A stretch of 14,212 nucleotides of DNA from Patescibacteria group bacterium (GCA_030916685.1 JAUPWD010000036.1:1-14212), one strand, 5' to 3'. Counted from the stretch's first letter, positions 5,198-12,591 are shown. Notes: generated by a model from the sequence alone, not told the origin. Numbers and translations are program-made.

Positions 5198-6481
5198 TTA
5201 ATCAAAAAGACTCTTATAATTCTTCGACCAGTACAGGACATTATTATAATACCCAGCGGAATATACGCCATAATAAGCGATTGTGGCCTTTTTTATGGCT
5301 GCCGCATTATTCGATGCTCCTCCGGCGGCCTTCACCTTGAGTGCCATAGCCATCACGCCGTCTGTTAAATTCCATGGATCAGGCTTGCTGTGGCCTGTTT
5401 CTGATTTTATTCGAGCCTCATATCCAAGCCAAGTATCCGACATGAACTGGGCCACACCCATCGCACCGCCCTGATTCGGCCCCGCCTTCGCAAAGGCGAT
5501 GGTACAGGAAACCTTTTTATTCTTGCTGTATCCGAGATCATCTACAATCTCCTTGAAAAGATCCCATCGCCTATACAGCCGATCAATGGACGCCTTATAT
5601 TTCTTCCCGTATTTCTTATACCCAGCGATCGATACTCTTTCTACATCATCATACGTACACTGCCCGGTATTCGCCCCGAGATTCGTCTCCTGCTTCAAGA
5701 ATCCATAGAGAACGCCCTGTGGAACGCCTGTTCGCTTGCTCGCAAACTCAACCGCTTCACGAATATCCTTGGCATTGTATGACTTCCCGGTCAAAGTCGC
5801 CAAATCGCCCTGCAATTCACTCAGTTCTTTTTTCAAACGCTTGATGATTGTCGCCTGATCCTCAATATCCTCCTGTGTATCAACTTTTGCCAAAACGAGA
5901 TTCTGCTTCTGTTTGCTCTTTTCCAAAAGGAGTCGCTCATGCTCCTCTTCCATGGTTTCCAATTTCCCCTTTTCATTCTCCACATTCTCCTTATCGGTAC
6001 GAATATCCTGCACCGCTCCATCCAATCGCTCTCCGATCGGCAGGATTCCATCGGCCGCATGAAATGACGCGTCGAAATCCTCACGCCCCGCGAAGAGATA
6101 TGCTACCGCAACATTGTCTCCGTAGGCATAGAGCTCGCGGATCATCTCGGTTAGATATTCCTCCCGCTGCGCAACCTGCTGCTCCAAGAGCTGAATTTCC
6201 AGTATCTTCCGTTCGAGATCACTTCGTGTCGCATTGATAGCAGCCTGCGTCGCCATGATAGCCTTTTCCGTGACAGAGAGGTTCTGATTGATTCCCGTCA
6301 GCTTGGAGTTAAGCAGAGCGGCCTCCTTCTCCTCTTCTTTCAATTTTTTTAAAGTCTTGGCATATTTATCTTCCAATTCATCCACGCTGTCCTCCGCGTG
6401 GGTCACAAATGGAAAAACACCCATTCCCAACAAAGAAAAGGCCAACAAGAAAACAAAAAAGAATTTCTTCTGAAATGTCAT
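5198..6481 (-). CDS. Secreted coiled-coil protein with C-terminal lytic-transglycosylase-like domain
   Basis: A predicted peptidoglycan-acting protein of 427 residues. A signal peptide (res. 1-29, hydrophobic 7-25, cleavage near VTHA) leads into long EnvC/CwlO-like coiled coils (about 31-115 and 155-230) separated by a helical hairpin region. The C-terminal domain (about 237-427) resembles the SLT/MltB lysozyme-like fold: GVLYGFLKQETNLGA (256-270, likely catalytic Glu265), GGAMGVAQFMSDTWLGY (338-354) and WNLTDGVMAMALKVKAAGG (370-388). Cys275 and Cys326 could form a disulfide. I use the ATG at 6481, which starts the signal peptide, rather than upstream in-frame codons; TATAAT lies 6 nt before it. 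It may remodel the wall at division, with the coils as a regulatory part. The exact enzyme class is inferred. Confidence 0.85.
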   Translation of the reverse strand: MTFQKKFFFVFLLAFSLLGMGVFPFVTHAEDSVDELEDKYAKTLKKLKEEEKEAALLNSKLTGINQNLSVTEKAIMATQAAINATRSDLERKILEIQLLEQQVAQREEYLTEMIRELYAYGDNVAVAYLFAGREDFDASFHAADGILPIGERLDGAVQDIRTDKENVENEKGKLETMEEEHERLLLEKSKQKQNLVLAKVDTQEDIEDQATIIKRLKKELSELQGDLATLTGKSYNAKDIREAVEFASKRTGVPQGVLYGFLKQETNLGANTGQCTYDDVERVSIAGYKKYGKKYKASIDRLYRRWDLFKEIVDDLGYSKNKKVSCTIAFAKAGPNQGGAMGVAQFMSDTWLGYEARIKSETGHSKPDPWNLTDGVMAMALKVKAAGGASNNAAAIKKATIAYYGVYSAGYYNNVLYWSKNYKSLFD

Positions 6482-6487
6482 GCTTCC

Positions 6488-6493
6488 ATTATA
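6488..6493 (-). promoter_or_regulatory. Consensus -10 box placed for a leaderless transcript of the transglycosylase gene
   Basis: A perfect TATAAT on the minus strand is separated from the ATG at 6481 by exactly six bases, so the expected transcription start is the A of ATG. No good -35 box is present; TCAACC at the edge of the inverted-repeat arm is the nearest candidate. This placement also argues against longer upstream starts for the gene. Confidence 0.55.
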
Positions 6494-6515
6494 CACTATG
6501 CATTCCACAAGGTTG

Positions 6516-6640
6516 ACCCGCACACCAAATAGCGCTTTAACAGAGATACTACGACTATAAAAAGCGAAATGCGTGTTGGAAAATTTTAGTACACACCAAG
6601 TCTCTACGCTCTTAGCTCTGCGCATAATTGGTGTGCGGGT
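6516..6640. repeat. Inverted repeat flanking the divergent intergenic region
   Basis: ACCCGCACACCAA (6516-6528) is repeated exactly in inverted orientation as TTGGTGTGCGGGT (6628-6640). GCGC pairs just inside each arm after a 1-nt offset. A third partial copy, ACACACCAAG (6591-6600), lies within. The 125-bp unit encodes nothing evident. It could be a small MITE-like insertion or a pair of operator sites controlling the divergent genes. The outer edge of the right arm reads into TTGACA (6640-6645), a perfect -35 hexamer, but no good -10 is at standard spacing. Confidence 0.6.
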
Positions 6641-6739
6641 TGACAGGAAATACCAGAAGGAGGAGAATATTTTGGTTGGTCGCGTCACCCAAGTTGACCT
6701 CAAGAATTAGGCAAAGCCTTATTTTTCAGGAAAGTTTTC

Positions 6740-6752
6740 GTGATATGATCAC
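6740..6752 (+). promoter_or_regulatory. Extended -10 promoter overlapping a small palindrome
   Basis: TGA-TATGAT (6741-6749) is an extended -10 box (5/6), with only an A/T-rich -35 region 17 bp upstream. It lies inside the palindrome GTGAT-ATG-ATCAC (6740-6752), which could bind a regulator. The implied start near 6756 gives a leader of about 87 nt before the plus-strand gene at 6843. Across 6482-6842 I see no gene, only these promoter and repeat elements. Confidence 0.4.
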
Positions 6753-6842
6753 TTTTTTGTTTCTTGATTTTTGTCTTCCGCATCTCAAGAAGACGCTTTG
6801 TTTAGTTAACAACCACTCCTAACAATAACGGAAGGGAACACC

Positions 6843-7454
6843 ATGAACCAAGCAGCTCATGCAGCTGGTTTTTTATTGGCTCGACAACTTATCGACGCAG
6901 GAATACTCGTCGAGTTGAGCCCGGAACGGATTCGGCATGTGGCGCCAAAAGGAGCCGTGCTCATCACCTGTGGTGACCGAGATCGCGTTACCGGACACCT
7001 ATCCGGATGCCAAAAAATCGTCCCAATCCATGTCATTGCCCTCAATGGAGGCGGCCTTCTCCTCGGAAAAGATATCGACGAGACAAGGCGGAGGACCATA
7101 CTGGAGGATTGCCACGATGCGCTGAAAATGAAGGACCTCCGCTTCGTCTTCAATCTATCGCATTTTCCATGCGGCAAGGGAGACTCCCTTTCCATGGGGC
7201 TCCAGGCAAATATCCTGGCAAATCTCCAGGGAAAAAATGCCTTGAAGGAATTTCTCGGAAAAGATGTCGGGGTCCTTACGATCGTAAGCATCGACTGGCG
7301 GGAAGCTGGAATTCCCGATGTCGGTGGAGTCCATCTCTACGGAACCGGTCGCAACAAGATCCACGCCATCACGCACTTCGACCCCAGCAAACCCCATCAG
7401 CATCATCAACCAATACTCCCGGCTGACACCGCTCGGCCACCAAGCGTCCTCTAA
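6843..7454 (+). CDS. Uncharacterised protein with a possible beta-carbonic-anhydrase-like metal site
   Basis: This is the only plus-strand gene, encoding 203 residues with no signal peptide, so probably cytosolic. Two motifs resemble the zinc ligands of beta-class carbonic anhydrases: VLITCGDRDR (res. 39-48; family form C-x-D-x-R, with Cys43 and Asp45 in place and Arg shifted by one) and SHFPCG (106-111; family form H-x-x-C, His107/Cys110). The spacing of about 64 residues and the intervening strand VPIHVIALNGGG (60-71, like 'dlfvIRNAGG') fit that fold. The tail is His-rich (HFDPSKPHQHHQP). It could be a divergent anhydrase or a non-enzymatic relative. GGAAGG 7 nt before the ATG is a clear Shine-Dalgarno-like site, in contrast to most genes here. 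Confidence 0.7.
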   Translation: MNQAAHAAGFLLARQLIDAGILVELSPERIRHVAPKGAVLITCGDRDRVTGHLSGCQKIVPIHVIALNGGGLLLGKDIDETRRRTILEDCHDALKMKDLRFVFNLSHFPCGKGDSLSMGLQANILANLQGKNALKEFLGKDVGVLTIVSIDWREAGIPDVGGVHLYGTGRNKIHAITHFDPSKPHQHHQPILPADTARPPSVL

Positions 7455-7472
7455 CCGATTCAACCTCATCGC

Positions 7473-7520
7473 AGGAAAAAAAACGGCCCGCCCTAACAAG
7501 GACGGCGCCGTTTTTTCTTT
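7473..7520 (+). terminator. Bidirectional terminator between the convergent 6843-7454 gene and recA
   Basis: AACGGC (7482-7487) pairs with GCCGTT (7507-7512). After bulges, further C/G pairs close a CTAACAA loop. The stem is preceded by an A8 run and followed by TTTTTTCTTTTTC, so it has a U-tract on either strand. It lies 20-60 nt after the plus-strand stop and also downstream of recA. Confidence 0.75.
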
Positions 7521-7570
7521 TTCTTTTTTCTCCCACCAACATTTTCTCTTGAAAAACTTTTGAAGCAAAT

Positions 7571-7668
7571 TTGAATCCGGAAGCCTGCCTACCGGCAGGC
7601 AGGCACGGTCTTTCCGTCATCGGAAAGTTCCGGATTCAACTTCAGTAATTCGGCGCTGGACGAATTAC
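7571..7668. repeat. Composite hairpin element: three-way junction plus adjacent hairpin
   Basis: Outer arms TTGAATCCGGAA (7571-7582) and TTCCGGATTCAA (7628-7639) enclose two complete hairpins: GCCTGCC-TACC-GGCAGGC (7583-7600) and CTTTCCG-TCAT-CGGAAAG (7610-7627). A further hairpin follows, GTAATTCG-(8 nt)-CGAATTAC (7645-7668). The GCCTGCCTACCGGCAGGC core is the palindrome that translates as 'LPAGRQA' in many bacterial drafts, a familiar dispersed repeat. The element fills the recA 3' gap. Confidence 0.7.
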
Positions 7669-7702
7669 GGCGGCGAAAGTTTGTTCAATAAAAATGACCA
7701 GC

Positions 7703-8740
7703 CTACACTGCCTCCCGAACTTTCTTCCAAACTTCCTTTTCAATTTCTTTCGCAAGCTTGTTGTTCTCTCGGAGGAAATCCTTCGCACTTTCACGACCGG
7801 CACCGAGCTTCATCTCGCCGTAGTGAATCGAATTGCCTGACTTTTTCAAGACTTCGAACTTGATACCGGTATCAATGAGATCTCCCTCGAAGGAAATCCC
7901 CTGATTGTACATGATGTCAAATTCCGTGTTCCGGAACGGTGGGGCCACCTTGTTTTTCACTACCTTCACGTTAATGCGATTCCCTACGACCTCCTCGTTC
8001 TTCTTGATCTGGGCAGCGCGGCGAATCTCAATACGGACGGAGGAGTAGAACTTGAGCGCATTACCACCGGTCGTCGTCTCAGGATTGCCGAACATCACAC
8101 CAATCTTCATGCGGATTTGATTGATGAAAATAACCACGACATTCGACTTCGCGATAATCGCCGTCAATTTCCGTAGAGCCTGTGACATGAGACGCGCCTG
8201 ACGACCTACATGGTGATCCCCCATTTCTCCCTCGATTTCCGCGCGTGGCACAAGCGCCGCCACGGAGTCAATTACGATCACATCCACGGCGTTGGATCTG
8301 ACAAGCGTCTCCACAATATCAAGCGCCTGCTCTCCACTATCCGGCTGAGAGATGAGGAGTTCATCCACATTCACGCCGATCTTCTTCGCATATTCCGGAT
8401 CCATCGCGTGTTCAGCATCGACGAAGGCAGCGACACCGCCAGCCTTCTGTGCATTAGCGATGATATGAAGCGTGAGCGTCGTCTTGCCGGATGATTCCGG
8501 TCCATAGATTTCAACAATACGCCCCTTCGGCACACCACCGATTCCGAGAGCGAGATCGAGAGAGATAGATCCGGTAGAGATCGCTTCGATATCAACGCGT
8601 TTCACGTCCCCGAGTTTCATGATCATCCCCTCACCAAACTTATCGCGGATTTCCTGAACCACTGCATCCACATTCTTCCGAGTACCCTTGAATTCCTTCA
8701 CTGTTTCCTTGTCTGCTTTTACTACTTTTTCTTTCGCCAT
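7703..8740 (-). CDS. recA: Recombinase RecA
   Basis: RecA forms filaments on single-stranded DNA, drives homologous strand exchange and, in SOS-competent bacteria, stimulates LexA self-cleavage. The 345 residues are complete. They show Walker A GPESSGKT (80-87), catalytic Glu110 in VDAEHAMDP, Walker B VIVIDS (154-159), DNA-binding loop L1 [14 protein letters not shown] (170-183) and the loop L2 region [26 protein letters not shown] (207-232). The N-terminus is about 15 residues longer than in E. coli and Lys/Glu-rich, and the acidic C-terminal tail is short. In L1, His177 and Arg180 replace the more usual Ser and Leu. No Shine-Dalgarno sequence precedes the ATG. A 17-bp inverted repeat lies in the 80-bp gap upstream, and a composite hairpin element follows. 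Confidence 0.98.
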   Translation of the reverse strand: MAKEKVVKADKETVKEFKGTRKNVDAVVQEIRDKFGEGMIMKLGDVKRVDIEAISTGSISLDLALGIGGVPKGRIVEIYGPESSGKTTLTLHIIANAQKAGGVAAFVDAEHAMDPEYAKKIGVNVDELLISQPDSGEQALDIVETLVRSNAVDVIVIDSVAALVPRAEIEGEMGDHHVGRQARLMSQALRKLTAIIAKSNVVVIFINQIRMKIGVMFGNPETTTGGNALKFYSSVRIEIRRAAQIKKNEEVVGNRINVKVVKNKVAPPFRNTEFDIMYNQGISFEGDLIDTGIKFEVLKKSGNSIHYGEMKLGAGRESAKDFLRENNKLAKEIEKEVWKKVREAV

Positions 8741-8772
8741 AATGATTATTTATTCTGTTTACCTTACTTACA

Positions 8773-8789
8773 TACTATCATACATAGTA
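8773..8789. promoter_or_regulatory. Inverted repeat over the recA promoter (candidate SOS-type operator)
   Basis: TACTAT-CATAC-ATAGTA forms 6-bp arms around a 5-bp spacer, 33 nt before the recA ATG. On the minus strand its middle contains TATGAT, a 5/6 match to a -10 box, so a protein bound here would block transcription. Neither known LexA box (CTGT-N8-ACAG or GAAC-N4-GTTC) is present. The operator role is inference. Confidence 0.4.
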
Positions 8790-8820
8790 AAAGACGTCTA
8801 TGCTACTCTCCCAGTATATA

Positions 8821-9828
8821 CTACAGACTCGGCGCAGAAAACTCCTTTTCGGCCGATCCGCTCTCGGAAGAAAGCGACTTCGCCACATCACTTCCTATTC
8901 TCACAAATGTCGAAGATCCGCTATCTGAACGGACTTTCACTCGCCTTCTCCCATCAAATAAACGAGGACTCTTTTCCTCCAGAAGGCCGCTATATACGAG
9001 AGCACCGTCCACCTCTACCGTTATCCTCACACTCTTTTCCTTCTTTTCAGAAGAGATCCTCGCTGAAATTTCGATTGGAAATGTCTTTTCCTTCAGTTCT
9101 TCCTCCAATGGGATTGCGTTTGAGAGAGCCTCCCCTCCGAGGGCGATATCCGCGTCGACGGAGAGTGTGATCCTCTTCTCTTTATCAAATCGATTCTTCG
9201 CGGAAACGACAATCGTATTCTGTCCCGAATGAAGCACGAGCTCTTCCTGGAAACTTCCGTCCGATGCTACAGGCACCAATGCATCATTGACCATGACTAC
9301 CGCCCGGGCATCAGCCTTCCCAGATATATTTAACTTCGTATCCGTTACCCTCGATCCATTCAGTGGCTGGTCGACGACCAGATACGGATCCGATACGAAT
9401 GACTGGAACTCCTGATACAGATAGGCTCCGATTATGAGAAGCACGAGAACGACACTACTGATGATAAGCTCCTTCGAAGTAACAATGAGCCCCGACCCCT
9501 TGAGTGGAATCCTTGGCTTTATACCGAATACCACGCGGCCACGGCCGAGATTCTTGTCGATATGTTGCTCCTTCTCATAAAGCTTCGTCAGCGTCTCTTC
9601 TGGCAATCCCAAGTGCTTGGCATAACTCCGTAAGTACCCCCGGACATACACATCTGCCGGCAACTTATCATATTCTGCGCGCTCCAAATACTCGAGGTAT
9701 TTGACCGGAATCTTCGTCGAACGGGATACCTCGATGAAGCTCATCCGGTACTCACTTCGAAGCTTTCGGATCTTCTCTCCGAGAGTTATCGCCTCTACTT
9801 TTTTCCTCTTGAAACCGATATCTTCCAT
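8821..9828 (-). CDS. rodZ: RodZ-like helix-turn-helix transmembrane protein
   Basis: A bitopic membrane protein of 335 residues resembling RodZ/YmfM, which links MreB to the elongation machinery. The N-terminal Cro/CI-type HTH is at about 15-85 (LGEKIRKLRSEYRMSFIEVSRSTKIPVKYLEYLE; PADVYVRGYLRSYAKHLGL). A basic linker leads to one membrane helix (119-138). An Ig-like domain follows (about 147-225, LNGSRVTDTKLNISGKAD; SGQNTIVVSAKN). A DUF4115-like beta domain closes the protein (about 250-313, VRITVEVDGALVYSGLLEEKSPRLF), with a Ser-rich tail. The insertion of an Ig-like domain is a difference from classical RodZ. It lies between ftsK and recA, the position of ymfM in Firmicutes, which supports the call. 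No mreB is in view, so the partner is unknown. Confidence 0.82.
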   Translation of the reverse strand: MEDIGFKRKKVEAITLGEKIRKLRSEYRMSFIEVSRSTKIPVKYLEYLERAEYDKLPADVYVRGYLRSYAKHLGLPEETLTKLYEKEQHIDKNLGRGRVVFGIKPRIPLKGSGLIVTSKELIISSVVLVLLIIGAYLYQEFQSFVSDPYLVVDQPLNGSRVTDTKLNISGKADARAVVMVNDALVPVASDGSFQEELVLHSGQNTIVVSAKNRFDKEKRITLSVDADIALGGEALSNAIPLEEELKEKTFPIEISARISSEKKEKSVRITVEVDGALVYSGLLEEKSPRLFDGRRRVKVRSDSGSSTFVRIGSDVAKSLSSESGSAEKEFSAPSL

Positions 9829-9875
9829 ATGCTTTCACTCTATAGGAAATAGCTCATTTACTCAAACATACACAG

Positions 9876-9902
9876 AAAAAACAGGGTGTGTGCCTGTTTT
9901 TT
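9876..9902 (-). terminator. Symmetric terminator between ftsK and the rodZ-like gene
   Basis: AAAAAACAGG and CCTGTTTTTT form a perfect 10-bp stem around a 7-nt GTGTGTG loop. It lies 138 nt past the ftsK stop and 48 nt before the rodZ-like ATG. The A/U ends make it usable in both directions. It argues that rodZ-like/recA transcription is separate from ftsK. Confidence 0.7.
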
Positions 9903-9914
9903 GTGTTTATTTTA

Positions 9915-10034
9915 TGCAAACTTTCAATTTCCAATTCTCAATTTTCAAACAATGGTTCAATTTCTTAATTTTAAAATTTCGAAATTATTACATTGAAAAT
10001 TTTTTAGAAATTAGAAATTAATAATTAGAAATTT
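9915..10034. repeat. AT-rich spacer built of AATTTTCAA/GAAATTAG words
   Basis: The gap between ftsK and the rodZ-like gene holds reiterated short words such as CAATTTCCAATTCTCAATTTTC and AGAAATTAGAAATTA, with overlapping inverted repeats. It resembles the spacer at 4845-4975. Spacers of this flavour are frequent between Patescibacteria genes, so I take it as a repeat class rather than a coding or RNA feature. Confidence 0.45.
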
Positions 10035-10039
10035 TTTCT

Positions 10040-12454
10040 CTACGACTGCCATTTATCTCTCGCAATCTGCTCGGCCATCGGATCCTCGCCATACTGGGCG
10101 CCTATACGTTCACCCTCTTTGCTGACCAGTATCTCTCGCGGCTTCGCACCATTAGATGGACCGATAACACCATTCTGTTCGAGAAGTTCCATGAGACGAG
10201 CACCCCGAGAATATCCAATACCAAGCCTGGTTTGAAGAAATGTCGTCGCCGCACGCCTTGTCTCTATGACGAGTTGCTTCGCTTGCTCATACATCGGATC
10301 GACATCACCTGACATCTGACCTTCCGGAACCGGAGCAAACATATCACCAGGAGCATTCTCATCATCGCCCGCGAAATCCTCGCCAATATCTTCCGCTCCC
10401 AATTCCTCCTTTTGTTTTTTCAAGAAATCAACGACCTTACGTACCTCTCCTTCAGAAACAAATACTCCCTGCAGACGCCTCGGCTGCTGCATGCCCGGCA
10501 TTGTGAAGAGCATATCGCCACTTCCGAGCAATTTCTCCGCACCACCCGTATCGAGAATCGTCCGCGAGTCGATCTGACTTCGTACCGTAAAAGCCATACG
10601 AGCCGGAACATTGGCCTTGATAAGCCCCGTAATGACCGTCACTTCCGGACGCTGCGTCGCGAGAATGAGATGGATGCCGATGGCTCGAGACATCTGTGCG
10701 AGACGCACGATGAGACGTTCCACTTCTTTTCCATGCGAACTCATGAGGTCCGCCATCTCGTCGATGACGATGACGATGTACGGGAGATGCGGCATATCCT
10801 CTTCTTCTAGTCCACCTTCTTCCCTTGGCACCAAGAGTTTTTCACCGCGTGAACGCTTCTCATAATAGCTCTCGATATCCCGTACTTTCGCCTGCTCGAG
10901 AATCTTATACCGTTTCTCCATCTCACCGACAGACCATTTGAGTGCGTTCACCACACGAGCATTGTCCGTAATCACATTCGACTTCAAATGCGGAACCCCG
11001 TTATAAAATGAGAGTTCGACGCGCTTCGGATCGACAAGTATAAGCTTCAGATCCTCCGGCGAATTCTGATAGAGGAGGGAGAGGAGCATGGTATTGATAC
11101 ATACGCTCTTCCCGGAACCCGTCGAACCGGCGACGAGTACGTGTGGCATCTTGGCGAGATTCGCCATCATATATTTCCCAGAAACATCCTGACCAACCAC
11201 CATGAGAAGCGGGGATTTTTTCTCCGCGTATTCCTTGGAGAGAAAGGCTTCGCGCAAACGAACGAGAGCCTTACCAGCATTTGGCACTTCGAAGCCAATG
11301 AGTGACTTCCCTGGAATCGGAGCCTCAATGCGAATCGGGTGCTTCGCGAGAGCAAGAGAGATGTCATTATTGAGCGTCGTAATCTTCGAGAGCTTCACGC
11401 CCACGGCTGGCTTGAAAGAATACTGTGTCACGGCCGGACCAACCTGCACCTCTCCCGGCTCAACCTCGATACCGAAATATTTGAGCGTGTGCTGAATGGT
11501 ATTCTTATTTTTCTCCACGTCACCACCCTGACCCTTGTCACCGCCTTTTTCCAAGAGATCCGTCGAAGGAAGTTGCCAAGTATAAGCGCTCACGCGACGT
11601 TTCCGCTTCGGCTTTTCTTCGCTCATCTCCTCGGGAGAAACGTCATCAGCATCGTCAGTTTCATCATCAAAAGAAAGCTTCGCAATGCCATCAGACTCTT
11701 CATTGGTATCTTCACCGTCAATCGAAATATGGCCGATATTCTGATCTTCGATAATTTTCTCCGGCTCAACGATTTCTGAGGAAGGAAAATCCTGAGAGAG
11801 GGATATCTCCTCCGATTCATCCTCCGAGAGAGCGGCACTTTCCTCTCCTTCCCCTTCCTCTGCGGACGTATCCGAGGCGCCATCCCGAGAAACCTTGTTT
11901 CCGATATATTCGAAGGCATGGTGCAATGAGACATTAAAAGCGGCGATAAGTCCGATCAAAAACAAAGTAAAGAGAATAACTGTCCCCGCTGCCTTTCCGG
12001 TAAAAGCAATGAGGAGTGCTGAGAGACCGAATCCGAGATACCCCCCACCACGGCCATCAAGTGCCGCCTGGAGAAGCGCTTCCTGCGTATCGCCGAGATA
12101 CAGATGAAAGAAACCCAATACGGAGAGAAAGAGGAGTCCAAAACCAAGCAGTTTCACCCAATCCGAGAGAGTGGCCTTGCCTCGTTTCATGAAAAATACG
12201 GCCAAACCAATCAAAAGAGGCGGAACAATCCACTTCCCCCAGCCAAACAATGCCCGCATCATATCATCGAGGAGTTTCCCGAAAGATCCAGCTGATTCGA
12301 AATATCCTAAGGAAAACAGAACTGCAAAAGCCACACAAAAAACAGCCGCGATACTCCGCTTCGCATCACTCTTCAATGAATGTTTCTTTTCTTCTTTCGG
12401 AGCGTCACTTTCATCTCCACCCTCCTCAGAAGTATTTTTCTTTTTTCGTCCCAT
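10040..12454 (-). CDS. ftsK: DNA translocase FtsK/SpoIIIE family
   Basis: An 804-residue membrane-anchored ATPase that pumps chromosome DNA through the closing septum. About five hydrophobic helices occupy residues 34-51, 73-89, 101-119, 137-151 and 156-174. A very acidic linker (about 190-285) follows, shorter than in E. coli FtsK. The motor has an alpha domain (320-410), Walker A GSTGSGKS (443-450), DPKR at 475-478 and Walker B VIVIDEMADL (561-570), then LATQRP (598-603) and TVRSQIDSRTILDTGGAEKLLGSGDML. The C-terminal winged-helix gamma domain (about 720-778, RAATTFLQTRLGIGYSRGARLMELLEQNGVIGP) recognises polar octamers in relatives. An extended -10 box lies 7 nt before the ATG. Confidence 0.97.
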   Translation of the reverse strand: MGRKKKNTSEEGGDESDAPKEEKKHSLKSDAKRSIAAVFCVAFAVLFSLGYFESAGSFGKLLDDMMRALFGWGKWIVPPLLIGLAVFFMKRGKATLSDWVKLLGFGLLFLSVLGFFHLYLGDTQEALLQAALDGRGGGYLGFGLSALLIAFTGKAAGTVILFTLFLIGLIAAFNVSLHHAFEYIGNKVSRDGASDTSAEEGEGEESAALSEDESEEISLSQDFPSSEIVEPEKIIEDQNIGHISIDGEDTNEESDGIAKLSFDDETDDADDVSPEEMSEEKPKRKRRVSAYTWQLPSTDLLEKGGDKGQGGDVEKNKNTIQHTLKYFGIEVEPGEVQVGPAVTQYSFKPAVGVKLSKITTLNNDISLALAKHPIRIEAPIPGKSLIGFEVPNAGKALVRLREAFLSKEYAEKKSPLLMVVGQDVSGKYMMANLAKMPHVLVAGSTGSGKSVCINTMLLSLLYQNSPEDLKLILVDPKRVELSFYNGVPHLKSNVITDNARVVNALKWSVGEMEKRYKILEQAKVRDIESYYEKRSRGEKLLVPREEGGLEEEDMPHLPYIVIVIDEMADLMSSHGKEVERLIVRLAQMSRAIGIHLILATQRPEVTVITGLIKANVPARMAFTVRSQIDSRTILDTGGAEKLLGSGDMLFTMPGMQQPRRLQGVFVSEGEVRKVVDFLKKQKEELGAEDIGEDFAGDDENAPGDMFAPVPEGQMSGDVDPMYEQAKQLVIETRRAATTFLQTRLGIGYSRGARLMELLEQNGVIGPSNGAKPREILVSKEGERIGAQYGEDPMAEQIARDKWQS

Positions 12455-12461
12455 ACATCAC

Positions 12462-12470
12462 ATTATATCA
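12462..12470 (-). promoter_or_regulatory. Extended -10 promoter of ftsK, leaderless arrangement
   Basis: TGA followed by a perfect TATAAT on the minus strand ends 7 nt before the ftsK ATG. TTCATG lies 17 bp upstream as a poor -35 box. The predicted transcription start falls on or next to the ATG, and no Shine-Dalgarno sequence would be present on such an mRNA. Confidence 0.55.
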
Positions 12471-12545
12471 TGAGACAAAAACCGCATGAAGGGGCCAGGC
12501 CCTCCTGATCAGGTGGCTCACCACTATTCGGAGCCTCTATACAAG

Positions 12546-12576
12546 CAATATATCAAGGGATGCCCTTGATATATTG
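12546..12576. repeat. Perfect 14-bp hairpin after the thrombospondin-repeat gene
   Basis: CAATATATCAAGGG (12546-12559) and CCCTTGATATATTG (12563-12576) form a perfect stem with a 3-nt loop, starting 15 nt past the TAG at 12592. On the minus strand a T6 run lies before the stem rather than after it, so it is not a canonical terminator. It may protect the 3' end or terminate weakly. A smaller GC-rich palindromic stretch (CCTGATCAGG and GGGCC-T-GGCCC, about 12493-12513) lies between it and ftsK. Confidence 0.65.
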
Positions 12577-12591
12577 AAAAAATACTTTCTT

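Noticed and set aside
6482..6703. N-terminal extension of the transglycosylase gene to an upstream ATG
   Set aside because: It would bury the signal peptide inside the protein, and it runs through the inverted repeat and the TATAAT box placed for the ATG at 6481.
7681..7702. TGA recoding (Gracilibacteria/SR1 code)
   Set aside because: rpsR ends in TGA at a normal family length, and no conserved gene here needs an in-frame TGA. The standard bacterial code suffices.
8688..9170. Open frame of 160 codons on the plus strand
   Set aside because: It spans the recA 5' end, the intergenic gap and the rodZ-like 3' end in antisense. The translation is low-complexity and looks like a shadow frame.
12480..12591. 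Possible small RNA or attachment site in the GC-rich palindromic gap before ftsK
   Set aside because: Palindromes CCTGATCAGG and GGGCC-T-GGCCC are present, but there is no promoter, U-tract, tRNA or integrase to support either call.
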